A stretch of DNA of 64,000 nucleotides from CAZUMW01 sp964621615 (GTDB lineage: Bacteria; Desulfobacterota; WTBG01; CAIYCZ01; CAIRTM01), in contig CAZUMW010000021.1 of NCBI GenBank assembly GCA_964621615.1, positions 1 to 64,000 of the forward strand, read 5' to 3'. Positions 34,308 through 43,559 of the stretch are shown piece after piece. Both the position numbers and the translations under genes were made by a program. Each line of letters begins with the position of its first letter. Position 1 is the first letter of the stretch. The notes under the pieces are model-generated. The model saw only the letters and a program-made list of their open reading frames with translations, was not told the DNA's origin and did not search any database.

Positions 34308-35768
34308 ATGTATTGTCCAAATTGTGAGCTTGAAATAAAAGGTGAAGAAAAAAACGAGTGCCCCATATGCAATACGCCCCTTATCGAGAATCCATTTCAG
34401 GGGGATACCCATACTGAAAGTCAGGATGAAGAACAAAGCAAGGTTAAAGAGCTGATCGAAGATATAGAGGAAAAGATATCACTGTCGGAGGAGGATTCGG
34501 ATAGCGATGAAGGCGCGCTGTCAGAGGATCCTTCAGAAACCGATTTTAAAGTTGAGGAGGAACCTGAAACGCCTGAAACGATAGAGGCTTCAGATGAGAT
34601 GGCCTTTTCACTTGAAGAGGAGGGTGCAGCTGAAGAGGATCAGATAGACAGCAGCATTTCTGAAGACATAACAGCTGATGAGTCTGAATCGACGATTGAG
34701 ATTGCGCAGGAACCTGCTGATGAGGAGACGAATGATATTATTTCTGATGATGAATCCTATAAGCAAAAAGAAGATACTGAAGAAATTGAGCCGGTTATGT
34801 CTGAAACGCCGGATACATCCAACATAACCGAAGAGCCCCCTTCAGAGCAGACGGAGGATACGGAATCTGACATTGAACAGGAGCTTCTGCAGATACAGCC
34901 CGAAGAAACAGAACAGGATGAGCTTTTTGATAAGGAGGAATCGGCTATTACAGGCAGCGTTGATGAACAGGAAGGCGAATCAACGAAAGAGGTTCTGGAC
35001 AGGGCACTGAACGAACTCGATGATGTTAATGATCAGCCGCGTCCGGAACGCAAAAAAAGCGTGTGGGCTGTTTTGTCAATAATTATAATAATATGTGCTG
35101 CCGCTGCAGCGGGGGGGTATTATTATTTTATAAGTCAGAAACAGACGGTATCGCCTGAGGTGGGCAAGCCGGTGATTATTAAAAAAGCGGCTTTGCCAGA
35201 AAAACCAGTGAAAAAATCAGCTGCGAAACCTGAAACAAAGACGGCTTCTTCACAGAAAGAAAAAATTTCCTCTGCAGAAAATGAGGATAGGGCAGCGGGT
35301 GAAGGAGCAGACGATCGTTCAGAATCCCCAAAGCCACCGGCTGCCGAGGAAACAGATGACGCCGGGCAGAAAAAGACTGAAGAAACTGTGCCGAAAACAG
35401 ACAAAAAGGCTCTTGCTGCGTCCGCTGCAAAACCTGCTGAAAAAATAGAGCCCACGGCTCTTGATGAAGAAAGCATTCCCCCTGAAAAGCACGCAGCGGC
35501 CGATGATAAAAAAGCAGTTGTTTCTGAAAAGCCGTATTCCGTTCATGCCGGCTCATACAGAAAGCGGTCGGTAGCAAAAAGCGAAGTTGATAGATTCAGC
35601 TCAAAGGGGTTTGATGCATTTGTCAAGAGAGTCGATCTCGGCCCTGAAAAAGGAATATGGTACAGGGTTATGATCGGAAGGCATGCTACGAAAGAAGCGG
35701 CCCGCTCATCGCAAAAGGATGTAGGTGAATATATTAATTTGAACACGCGGGTGTTGAAATTAAATTGA
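34308..35768 (+). CDS. Zinc-ribbon / transmembrane / SPOR-domain protein
   Basis: A 486-residue protein from the ATG at 34308 (AAAAGGAG 6 bases upstream); an upstream start at 34272 is unlikely. N-terminal zinc ribbon CPNC...CPIC (about 3-22), then about 220 very acidic, Glu/Ser/Thr-rich residues likely disordered. A transmembrane helix spans about 257-279, an Ala/Lys/Pro-rich periplasmic linker follows, and a C-terminal SPOR domain begins about 408 (YSVHAGSYRKRSVAKSEV ... WYRVMIGRHATKEAA). SPOR domains bind denuded peptidoglycan at the division septum. The zinc ribbon would be cytoplasmic. Probably a cell-division or envelope factor. A terminator follows at 35838. Confidence 0.85.
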   Translation: MYCPNCELEIKGEEKNECPICNTPLIENPFQGDTHTESQDEEQSKVKELIEDIEEKISLSEEDSDSDEGALSEDPSETDFKVEEEPETPETIEASDEMAFSLEEEGAAEEDQIDSSISEDITADESESTIEIAQEPADEETNDIISDDESYKQKEDTEEIEPVMSETPDTSNITEEPPSEQTEDTESDIEQELLQIQPEETEQDELFDKEESAITGSVDEQEGESTKEVLDRALNELDDVNDQPRPERKKSVWAVLSIIIIICAAAAAGGYYYFISQKQTVSPEVGKPVIIKKAALPEKPVKKSAAKPETKTASSQKEKISSAENEDRAAGEGADDRSESPKPPAAEETDDAGQKKTEETVPKTDKKALAASAAKPAEKIEPTALDEESIPPEKHAAADDKKAVVSEKPYSVHAGSYRKRSVAKSEVDRFSSKGFDAFVKRVDLGPEKGIWYRVMIGRHATKEAARSSQKDVGEYINLNTRVLKLN

Positions 35769-35837
35769 CCGTCAGCCGGAATATGGATCAAACGTCGACG
35801 AGTGTCGGCTGAAAAAAACCAGAGCCTCATGAAATTG

Positions 35838-35879
35838 AATGCCAGGCGTTTTAGAAATAGATGATCGCCTGGCATTTTT
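35838..35879. terminator. Bidirectional hairpin terminator
   Basis: AATGCCAGGCG (35838-35848) pairs with CGCCTGGCATT (35866-35876), followed by TTT on the plus strand. It separates the SPOR gene from the convergent UbiA-type gene. Confidence 0.85.
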
Positions 35880-35908
35880 GCAATTACGGTTATTTGACAA
35901 TGAGCATT

Positions 35909-36796
35909 TTACGTGAAATATAGCACAATGCATACGGTTAGGCCGTACAGCAAGACGGTAAATAAAATAGGCTTGTCATTAAGAAGGACTTTCTCAGGGC
36001 TTCCCCCCTCGTTCTTGTGGTGTATGAGGTACAGGTAGCGAAAAATACCATATAAAACAAAAGGAACAGTGTATTTGAGATTGTCGGTCCCGAATTTTCT
36101 AATTGTTTCATCCGCTATGGTGTATAGAATATAGACAATGACCGTCGCGGTTGTAACAATTGTTATCATCTGATCAAGCAACTCGGAGCTGTATTCAAAA
36201 AGTATTTTGCGATGATGAATCGCGTTTGTGTTTAGCAGCAGTATTTCGTGCCGCCTTTTGCTGAGGGCCAGGAAAAGCGACAGCAGAATTGTACAAAAAA
36301 GAAGCCATGTTGAAAATGTGACGCTGATCACCTCGGCCCCTGCAATTACCCTCAGGAGAAACCCGGCAGCAATTGAGAATACATCGATAATAACGATATG
36401 TTTTAACATTGTTGAATAGCATATCTGTAAGACACAATATAATAAACAGGTAATCAGGAATGACATGTTCAAATATGCTATTGAAATGAACAGCGAAGCG
36501 GTAAATATGATAAAGAGTACAATAAACGCCGAAAGAGGTTTCAGGCTGCCGGATGCGATCGGGCGACAGCACTTGACGGGATGCCTTTTATCCTGCTCTC
36601 TGTCTATGAGATCGTTGAGTATATAAACGCAGCCAGATATAAAACAAAATACAATAAAGCCCAGAACGGATTTCAGAACAAGATCAGCGTTCAACAGGTT
36701 TTGCGAAAATACCAGCGGAGCGAAAATAAGAAGATTTTTTGTCCACTGCCGTGGCCGGATACTTCTGAATATGAGAAAAAAAAAGGAATCTTTCAT
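35909..36796 (-). CDS. UbiA-family prenyltransferase, decaprenyl-phosphate phosphoribosyltransferase-like
   Basis: A 295-residue membrane protein from the internal ATG at 36796 (begins MKDSFFFLIFRSIRPRQWTK); upstream codons to 36892 look non-coding. About eight or nine helices. The catalytic Asp-rich motif is NDLIDREQDKRHP, followed by CRPIASG, which is the pattern of DPPR synthases (Rv3806c-like) that attach phosphoribose to polyprenyl phosphate. A second motif reads HIVIIDVFSIAAGFLLR. It is divergent from a GT4 gene and close to STT3 and GT2 genes, so it likely makes a lipid-linked pentose donor for a surface glycan (inference). Confidence 0.8.
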   Translation of the reverse strand: MKDSFFFLIFRSIRPRQWTKNLLIFAPLVFSQNLLNADLVLKSVLGFIVFCFISGCVYILNDLIDREQDKRHPVKCCRPIASGSLKPLSAFIVLFIIFTASLFISIAYLNMSFLITCLLYCVLQICYSTMLKHIVIIDVFSIAAGFLLRVIAGAEVISVTFSTWLLFCTILLSLFLALSKRRHEILLLNTNAIHHRKILFEYSSELLDQMITIVTTATVIVYILYTIADETIRKFGTDNLKYTVPFVLYGIFRYLYLIHHKNEGGSPEKVLLNDKPILFTVLLYGLTVCIVLYFT

Positions 36797-36944
36797 CTGC
36801 GGCAGGCATAGATGTTTTTGGGAACAGTACAATGTAATGTGCTGTAAACCATGACACAGGCGCACAATTTTGTCAACAAAAAAGGCCCGCATTTCAGCGC
36901 ATTGAGCGGGGCTGGATTATTAATGAATACACAGGAATTCATAC

Positions 36945-38171
36945 ATGCATGCAAAAAGTAACGAAAGCAAGCGACGGCTGCTAGTGACGACATCAACCTT
37001 TCCCCGGTGGCACAATGATACTGACCCGCCGTTTGTGTATGAGCTGTGCAGAAGAGCTGCATCTCGATTTGCCGTGCAGGTGATCTGCCCGCACACATCC
37101 GGATCTCAACGCCTAGAATATCTGTCCGGCATCGAAACCATACGTTTCCGGTACTGCTTTTCTCCGCTTGAGCAGCTTGCATATGAGGGCGGGATTCTTA
37201 ACCGGATTCGTCAGCATCCGCTTCGATGTATGCTTGTGCCGCTTTTTCTGGCAGGAGAGCTGTATGCGACGGCGAACATTCTTCAAAACAGGCAGATTGA
37301 ATGTATAAACGCACATTGGATGATACCTCAGGGCCTAACCGCTGTATGGGCGGCGAAGATTATTAATGCCAGGTGTCCGGTCATATGCACGCTGCACGGT
37401 GGTGATATATTTTCCTTAAAAGGTGCGTTGCTCAACCGGGTTAAGCGATATATTCTGAAGCGCAGCAGTGCAGTTATAACTGTGAGTACAGCAATGAAAA
37501 AAGCGGTTGAGAAACTTGGAATCGATACACAAAAAATCCACGTTATACCGATGGGCGTTGATTTGAAACACCGTTTTGTACCATTACCGCAATCACGGAA
37601 AATGAAATCGATACTTTTTGTCGGACGGTTTGTTGAAAAAAAGGGAATACGCTACCTTATCGAAGCGTTTCCCTTTGTTGCTAAAAAGCATCCCGATGCC
37701 GAACTCACCCTGATCGGTACCGGTCCGCTTGATACGGATATAAAACGACGTGTAAAGCAATATGGTATACAAAGCAATATCAGGTTTATGGGCCCGGTAC
37801 AAAACGCAGAGCTGCCCGCCTTTTATCAGAAGGCCGACATAGTCGTTTTCCCATCAATAGTTGATAAAAGCGGAGATACTGAAGGCTTTGGTCTTGTAAT
37901 GGTGGAAGCGCTCGGATGCGGATGCGCTGTTGTAGCATCGGATTTGCCGGCTATATCGGACATATGTATTCATAACAGAACGGGACTTGTGGCTGAGCAG
38001 AAAAATCCGGAAATGATTGCTGACCGCATAATAGAATTACTTGAAAAGCCGGACAAATGCCGAATGTTAGCGGATGCAGGAAGGCAGCATGTGCTTGAGC
38101 GATATGATTGGGATGTTGTCAGCGGCAGGTATTGTGAGCTGATCAGCAATGTTATAGAAGAAAATACTTAA
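36945..38171 (+). CDS. Group 1 (GT4) glycosyltransferase
   Basis: A 408-residue GT-B enzyme. An N-terminal acceptor domain includes ICTLHGGDIFSLKG. The C-terminal nucleotide-sugar domain has ILFVGRFVEKKGIRYLIEA and the E-x7-E motif in EGFGLVMVEALGCGCAVVAS. No membrane helix, so it is peripheral. It is convergent with the STT3 gene and divergent from the UbiA-type gene. It probably adds a sugar to a lipid-linked oligosaccharide or other surface glycan; donor and acceptor unknown. Confidence 0.9.
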   Translation: MHAKSNESKRRLLVTTSTFPRWHNDTDPPFVYELCRRAASRFAVQVICPHTSGSQRLEYLSGIETIRFRYCFSPLEQLAYEGGILNRIRQHPLRCMLVPLFLAGELYATANILQNRQIECINAHWMIPQGLTAVWAAKIINARCPVICTLHGGDIFSLKGALLNRVKRYILKRSSAVITVSTAMKKAVEKLGIDTQKIHVIPMGVDLKHRFVPLPQSRKMKSILFVGRFVEKKGIRYLIEAFPFVAKKHPDAELTLIGTGPLDTDIKRRVKQYGIQSNIRFMGPVQNAELPAFYQKADIVVFPSIVDKSGDTEGFGLVMVEALGCGCAVVASDLPAISDICIHNRTGLVAEQKNPEMIADRIIELLEKPDKCRMLADAGRQHVLERYDWDVVSGRYCELISNVIEENT

Positions 38172-38196
38172 ACTGATGTATTGTGTTTGTATCATA

Positions 38197-40428
38197 TTAT
38201 TGTTTAACATAGCGGTCACCCGTCACTTGCCATATCTGATAAAAGGGGGTATTCAAGGCGATGGGATTAAAATACTTTTTTGAAAATTTGTGACGGATAA
38301 ACAGCTTGTTGAAAACAGATTCCGCTATGCCGGTATCCATAAGAGCACCATACCGTGATGCCGGAACCATTTCAAAACGGTAGCCAGGCCTGTAAAAATG
38401 CTCTTTTTTAAGTGCGCTTTCTGTCCGAATGAAAATACTTGAAAGCTTAATGTCTTTCCTTCTAGTGCCCATGGACATTATACCGCTGTTTCTGTCTATA
38501 TGAAGCCCGTTACTCCCTGTTACCGCACCATTTTGAAGGCGTATATTGTGAAAGGGCTGATAGGCAGGATGAGTTCCGTTTTTTTGCCCTATATCCCAGG
38601 TGCCGAACCAGTACCACCAGTGCGCTATACGGGTAAGAAGCTCATCAAGAAAAAGATAAACCGGCCGCTGCGGTTCAGGGTAAAAAAACGAAAGCCAGTC
38701 ATCAGTTGTTTTGAGTTGTTTTACCGGTTTGAGTGAGGCTGAATCTATAATAGACGCTGCGCGCTCAGGTCCGGCCGAAAGTATATCTTTCACAAGGTTC
38801 AGCCCGCGCACCCGGTCGCGGTCAACGGATCGATAAAACATATTTAAGCCGCGCATGCCCCTGACAGTATAAAACTGCATAAAATTAGCTGCCAGGCGAA
38901 AGCTGTCGGCAGCAAAAGGAATCGCCGTGTAGACCGTGCGCTCACCGCTGTGTATTGATCCGTCATTTATTGTTGCTCTTCGCGCATAGTAGGTGAGTGC
39001 ATATCCGTGATCCCACCATGCCCAGATTACAGAGTCGGGAGGTGTGCTCAGGCGGGCACGGTCCATGCCCGCAACGATTGCTGCCGATTCTTTCGGCCAC
39101 TGCGTATACTGCTTATTGGTGGCATACAGCGGGTAAACAAACGCAATAATAAGTACGGTGCAGATAACCGCATCAACCGGGCGATATTTTTTTGTCGTTT
39201 TCCATATAAATGCCAGGGCATATCCGCCTCCAAGTCCTAGTATCGGTATCATGAACAGAAGAAAGCGGTTGGCAAAAAATGACGCTGCAGAAAGAACAAT
39301 GAGCGCTATAAGAAACATGCTCTCGCGGAACCGGTTCCAGATGAGAAGTGCAAGTCCTGCTATGCAAAAAAAGAACAGAAAGCCGTTTTTTGTTGTATAG
39401 CTTATAATAACGGCAAGGTTGGTACGTGACTGTTCGCTTATGGTTATGCCGATGTTTGGAAATGCTGCTGATTGCGTTTTTGATATATATTGAAATTTAG
39501 CGAGCAGGGCCTGCAGCATTGACAGTGGATAAGACCACCCTTTGACAGCGATCATCGCTGCAGCTGCAGCTGCAAGCAATCCGTAAAAAACAGCCCCCTC
39601 CCTTTTTGTGGGCCTGTAATAAAAAACAAGTGCAGTTAAAAAGGGTAGAACCGTAATTGCTGTGACTGCAGATGGTGCCTGATCCCACCACCACAAAAAA
39701 AGTCCATATGATAGAATTGCTGCGACAAAATAAAAATATCTCTTTCGTGTTTGCTCAATGCCGAAATACAGAAAAAGCAGTGCGATAAGCGATGCCCACG
39801 TTATATTCATGCAATCGGTATCAAAACGGCCGATATTGCTTCTGTGAATATAAAAGGGGAAAAAGACCGAAAGCAAAGCGGCACAGAAACCGGCCGGCGG
39901 ACCGCCGAACCGGCGCCCGAGAAGATAGAGCGGCACCGCAACAAGCGGCCCCAGGACTGCGGGAAGAATGGCGCCTATCCAGCTCAGGGTCCATGTTGAA
40001 ATTTTTGCTATGTACGCAGCGAGTACGGAAATAAGCGGTGCCGGGCTTGATGTCGGCGGCGGGTTGGGAACGCCCCGCAATGAATCCCTCGGTCCGTAGG
40101 ATCCCTCTACTATGTCTTTTGCCAGATTAAGATAGTACCATGCATCAAAGGTTGTGTGCAGCGGCTGGCCGTTGAACATTGCACGGTGCTCATATTTTTG
40201 CCATGTGCTTAAATCGTCGAGCCTTAGGAAGATGCCCGCTGCAATAATCAGGACAAGCAGAATGATTTCAATTACAAACCCGTATTTTTTTAATGATGTA
40301 ACGATACCCGGAGATGAATTGAAAATAACATCAAGGCTGGGTTTTCGCTCCTGCGGTTCATGCGGCTGTTTGTTTTCATCAAATTTTGATTTTTTCAATC
40401 GCGACTTTTTCTTTTTTGCAGAAGCCAT
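38197..40428 (-). CDS. STT3/PglB-type oligosaccharyltransferase
   Basis: A 743-residue protein with a basic N-terminus, about 11-13 transmembrane helices and a C-terminal periplasmic domain. The OST motifs are present: the first-loop Asp in TTFDAWYYL (about 95), the DxD in RFDTDC (203-205), a TISE (SVSE/TIXE-type) segment at 329-332, and WWDHG at about 471-475 (variant of WWDYG). These transfer lipid-linked glycan to Asn in N-x-S/T sites. The gene follows the GT2 gene by 14 bp on the same strand. N-glycosylation is known in some Desulfobacterota and Campylobacterota, so a functional system is plausible. Confidence 0.88.
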   Translation of the reverse strand: MASAKKKKSRLKKSKFDENKQPHEPQERKPSLDVIFNSSPGIVTSLKKYGFVIEIILLVLIIAAGIFLRLDDLSTWQKYEHRAMFNGQPLHTTFDAWYYLNLAKDIVEGSYGPRDSLRGVPNPPPTSSPAPLISVLAAYIAKISTWTLSWIGAILPAVLGPLVAVPLYLLGRRFGGPPAGFCAALLSVFFPFYIHRSNIGRFDTDCMNITWASLIALLFLYFGIEQTRKRYFYFVAAILSYGLFLWWWDQAPSAVTAITVLPFLTALVFYYRPTKREGAVFYGLLAAAAAAMIAVKGWSYPLSMLQALLAKFQYISKTQSAAFPNIGITISEQSRTNLAVIISYTTKNGFLFFFCIAGLALLIWNRFRESMFLIALIVLSAASFFANRFLLFMIPILGLGGGYALAFIWKTTKKYRPVDAVICTVLIIAFVYPLYATNKQYTQWPKESAAIVAGMDRARLSTPPDSVIWAWWDHGYALTYYARRATINDGSIHSGERTVYTAIPFAADSFRLAANFMQFYTVRGMRGLNMFYRSVDRDRVRGLNLVKDILSAGPERAASIIDSASLKPVKQLKTTDDWLSFFYPEPQRPVYLFLDELLTRIAHWWYWFGTWDIGQKNGTHPAYQPFHNIRLQNGAVTGSNGLHIDRNSGIMSMGTRRKDIKLSSIFIRTESALKKEHFYRPGYRFEMVPASRYGALMDTGIAESVFNKLFIRHKFSKKYFNPIALNTPFYQIWQVTGDRYVKQ

Positions 40429-40442
40429 AGCGTATCTTTATG

Positions 40443-41300
40443 TTACCCCCCGTTTTCTATTCGATCATATCGAAGCTGTGTGATCTGTTCGCTAATCAGG
40501 CCCATCATAAATATGACAACGGATGAGATTATCAGCAATGCTGACATGTTGGTAAACCGGTGCTGAACGACGTAGGTGTACGTGTAGTTTATCAGACCAA
40601 GCATAAAAAACAGAAAGCTTACGGGAAGAAAAACAAGCAGGGGAGAGTATAGAGTTGCAATTTTAATTATTATTACCAGAAACAGAAAGCCGTCATGAAC
40701 GATTTTGATCTTGCTTGTACCTTTTCGCTTTTGTGCTCTGATCGGCACATAGCCTACCGACCTGCCGCTTCGCAAATAGGCTAGCGTAAGCGTGGTCGGG
40801 TAGGAGAAGGTGTTGGGAAGAAGGCACAGGTAGCTCAGAACCGTTGATTTTTTCATAACACGGAATCCTGAAGTCAGATCAGGTATTTTGAACTTGGTTA
40901 CATAGCTTGCAAGCATATTATAAAAAGAATTGGCAATCCTTCTGAAAACATTTGCGTGGGTGGACGGGGCCCTTGCGCCGACAACCATGTCAAATTCTTC
41001 TATATGGCGCAGAAGTTTCGGGATATCTGACGGATCATGCTGCCCGTCTCCGTCCATCAAAACGATAACATCACCGCTTGCAGCCCTGATGCCTGTTTTA
41101 ACAGCCGCACCGTTGCCGATGTTATACGGGTGGTTAATAACTGTTGCGCCGCAATTCCTGGCAGCCGATTCAGTATTATCTGTGGAGGCATCATTTATCA
41201 CAATAATTTCACTGTCAGGTGCGTGTGACTTAACCTCCTGTATGACGCGTGCAATCGATGCGCTTTCATTATGGGCTGGAATGACGACCGATACGTTCAT
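40443..41300 (-). CDS. GT2 glycosyltransferase, polyprenyl-phosphate-sugar synthase-like
   Basis: A 285-residue protein from the ATG at 41300 (a TTG at 41312 is the alternative). The GT-A domain begins NVSVVIPAHNESASI; the DxD motif is in LMDGDGQHDP, as in DPM1-type enzymes. Two C-terminal transmembrane helices follow (about 205-225 and 245-268). It probably charges polyprenyl phosphate with a sugar or transfers one to a lipid carrier. It lies directly upstream of STT3 (14 bp), consistent with a shared glycosylation pathway. Confidence 0.88.
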   Translation of the reverse strand: MNVSVVIPAHNESASIARVIQEVKSHAPDSEIIVINDASTDNTESAARNCGATVINHPYNIGNGAAVKTGIRAASGDVIVLMDGDGQHDPSDIPKLLRHIEEFDMVVGARAPSTHANVFRRIANSFYNMLASYVTKFKIPDLTSGFRVMKKSTVLSYLCLLPNTFSYPTTLTLAYLRSGRSVGYVPIRAQKRKGTSKIKIVHDGFLFLVIIIKIATLYSPLLVFLPVSFLFFMLGLINYTYTYVVQHRFTNMSALLIISSVVIFMMGLISEQITQLRYDRIENGG

Positions 41301-41430
41301 ATTATTGGCCAAAGAGTTTGTATTGGTACATTGAAACTGAAGAAATTCAGGATAATTAAGGGAGTATAGTTGAATACATACCGTGAGTCAAGATTGAATT
41401 GTGTAATACGAAGTTTAATCTGATGGTTCA

Positions 41431-42837
41431 CTATTTCCCGATACAAAACCGGCTGAAAACGGAATCTAGAACATCATCAGGCACGCATTCCCCGGTTATT
41501 TCACCAAGCATATTCAGGGCTTCATGCAAATCAACCGCTGCAAGCTCACTGGGTGCGTGTTTGCCTGCAGCATCCTGAAACCGAAGAAGTGAATCCCGGC
41601 ACCGCATCAGCGCGTCTTTATGGCGCTCGTTTGTAAGCACAATTCCATTGTGCGAACATTGCACACCGCTTCGAACCCGGCGAACGATCATATCTTTGAG
41701 GGCGCCGATGCCGGTACCGCACTTTGCTGATACGTGCAATGGTTTCAAGGCATGCATATGTTTCGGGAATTGCGAATGGTCGGTTATTTGTGGAAGGTCG
41801 CTTTTGTTTATAACGGTGATTGCCTGCACATTGTTAACTGTTTTACAGATTTTACGGTCATTGCCGTCAAATGCGGCGCTCCCGTCAACAACAAAAATGA
41901 CAAGATCTGATGAGGAGATTTTTTCACTGGTGCGCTCCATGCCAAGCGCCTCAATCATATCAGCGCCGTCATGAACACCTGCCGTATCATACAGATTTAT
42001 CTGAAAGCCGTCCATAATGACCGTTTCACCGATAATGTCACGGGTTGTGCCCGGAACAGGAGTTACTATAGCGCGATCGCTGCAGACAAGAGCGTTCAGA
42101 AGGCTGGATTTGCCGACATTGGGCTTGCCGGCAATAACAACATCCACGCCGCGCCGCTGTATTCGACCTGATTCATAGGTTGCAAGCAGTTTATTTATTT
42201 TGCTAATGGCGCTGCAGCTTTTTTCAATCAGCTCTTCAGCTGATATACATGATGTTTCATCTTCACAAAAATCTATATCAGCTTCCACAAGCGCTTTTAT
42301 TTCTATAAGGGAATCTCGTATTTCATATAAATGACGGGAAAGTGTGCCGCCCAACTGACGTGAGGCAATTTTCAGCCCGGCTTCAGTTTGTGATTCGATT
42401 ATATCAATGACTGCCTCAGCCTTTGCAAGATCGATGCGGCCGTTAAGAAAAGCCCGTTTGGTAAATTCTCCCGCCTCGGCCGGGCGCGCTCCGCACCTGC
42501 AGGCAATCTGTAAAATTTTCTCAATAACCGCAAGCCCGCTGTGACAGTTGATTTCCACAATATCCTCGGCAGTGTATGAGCGGGGTCCCTCCATATATGA
42601 AACAAGGGCCTCATCGATTGCAGCATTTTCATCCGGATCATAAACGATACCGTAATAGAGGCGGTGGGAAACAGGATATGCAGCGGAAAAGTGTTTTGAT
42701 TTAAAAAACCGGGATACTGTGGACACAGCATCCCGGCCGCTTATTTTCACTATGCCGATCCCGCCATAGCCGCGGGGGGTTGAAATAGCAGCTATTGTAT
42801 CGTTTCTGTACATATCCCGGTATATACTGGCGTTCAT
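41431..42837 (-). CDS. mnmE: tRNA modification GTPase MnmE
   Basis: About 468 residues from the ATG at 42837; a further start at the MYRNDTIAAIST methionine is possible. The N-terminal tetrahydrofolate-binding domain has AISTPRGYGGIGIVKISG. The G domain is inserted in the helical region: G1 GKPNVGKSSL, G2 GTTRDI, G3 DTAG, G4 NKSD. The C-terminus ends CIGK, the conserved C-x-G-K motif. With MnmG it makes carboxymethylaminomethyl-uridine at the tRNA wobble position. It is the last gene of the rpmH-rnpA-yidD-yidC-jag-mnmE minus-strand string. Confidence 0.96.
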   Translation of the reverse strand: MNASIYRDMYRNDTIAAISTPRGYGGIGIVKISGRDAVSTVSRFFKSKHFSAAYPVSHRLYYGIVYDPDENAAIDEALVSYMEGPRSYTAEDIVEINCHSGLAVIEKILQIACRCGARPAEAGEFTKRAFLNGRIDLAKAEAVIDIIESQTEAGLKIASRQLGGTLSRHLYEIRDSLIEIKALVEADIDFCEDETSCISAEELIEKSCSAISKINKLLATYESGRIQRRGVDVVIAGKPNVGKSSLLNALVCSDRAIVTPVPGTTRDIIGETVIMDGFQINLYDTAGVHDGADMIEALGMERTSEKISSSDLVIFVVDGSAAFDGNDRKICKTVNNVQAITVINKSDLPQITDHSQFPKHMHALKPLHVSAKCGTGIGALKDMIVRRVRSGVQCSHNGIVLTNERHKDALMRCRDSLLRFQDAAGKHAPSELAAVDLHEALNMLGEITGECVPDDVLDSVFSRFCIGK

Positions 42838-42896
42838 GACGGCTGCCCCATTGCCTTTATACCACATGAGACGGTTTCAAGGCACAGCAGCCGAAG

Positions 42897-43559
42897 CTAT
42901 GAAGATCGCTGTTTTGAGGCACTTTTGGGTGCGATTACAACTTTTTTTAACGGCCCGTCCCCCTTGCTCCATGTTGTCAGATTGCCGTCTTTTTTTAGCG
43001 TTCGGTGTATAATGCGACGCTCGCTTGATGTCAGGGGAGACGTATTGACCGGAGTTTGCTCTTTTTTGACTTTGTCACTCAGCCGTTTCGCCATGGTAAT
43101 GAGATTTCCGATCTGGCGGGAGCGATACGATTCTGAATCGACGATAACAGGCGGTATATCCTTAAATTTGTTCATGCGGATCTTATTTATTATGTACTGC
43201 AAGGCATCAAGCGTTTGACCGTGCTTTCCGATAAATATGCCGCTTCCCTGAGCTTTTATGTGCAGCACTGTTTCCTTGTGCAGGGTCTTTATTTCAACAT
43301 CTGCGGGCGGATGAACCATCTTGACGATTGTTTCAAGAATGTGCTTTAATTCGTCAACGGATTCAGCTGTGTTTCTTTTTTGCTGATCATTAAATTGAGC
43401 CCGGATTCTGGCTTTTTTGCCCGAAAAAAAAGATAGTAGTTTGCCGGGGCCCTCTTCAAGTATATCAATATGCAGATTATCCTCAGTTGTATTGAAATGC
43501 CGGCAGGCAATCACTATTGCTTTTTCGACCGTTTTGGCTTCGAATTCGGCTGAGCGCAT
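42897..43559 (-). CDS. jag: RNA-binding protein Jag/KhpB
   Basis: A 220-residue protein. An N-terminal Jag domain (VEKAIVIACRHFNTTEDNLH) is followed by a KH domain with GIFIGKHGQTLDALQYIIN and a C-terminal R3H domain (DSESYRSRQIGNLITMAKRL and later RRIIHRTLKKD). AGGAGGT precedes the ATG 8 bases away, inside the 3' end of yidC, so the 46-bp overlap with yidC is real. It binds RNA and is commonly linked to YidC and cell-envelope growth. Confidence 0.93.
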   Translation of the reverse strand: MRSAEFEAKTVEKAIVIACRHFNTTEDNLHIDILEEGPGKLLSFFSGKKARIRAQFNDQQKRNTAESVDELKHILETIVKMVHPPADVEIKTLHKETVLHIKAQGSGIFIGKHGQTLDALQYIINKIRMNKFKDIPPVIVDSESYRSRQIGNLITMAKRLSDKVKKEQTPVNTSPLTSSERRIIHRTLKKDGNLTTWSKGDGPLKKVVIAPKSASKQRSS

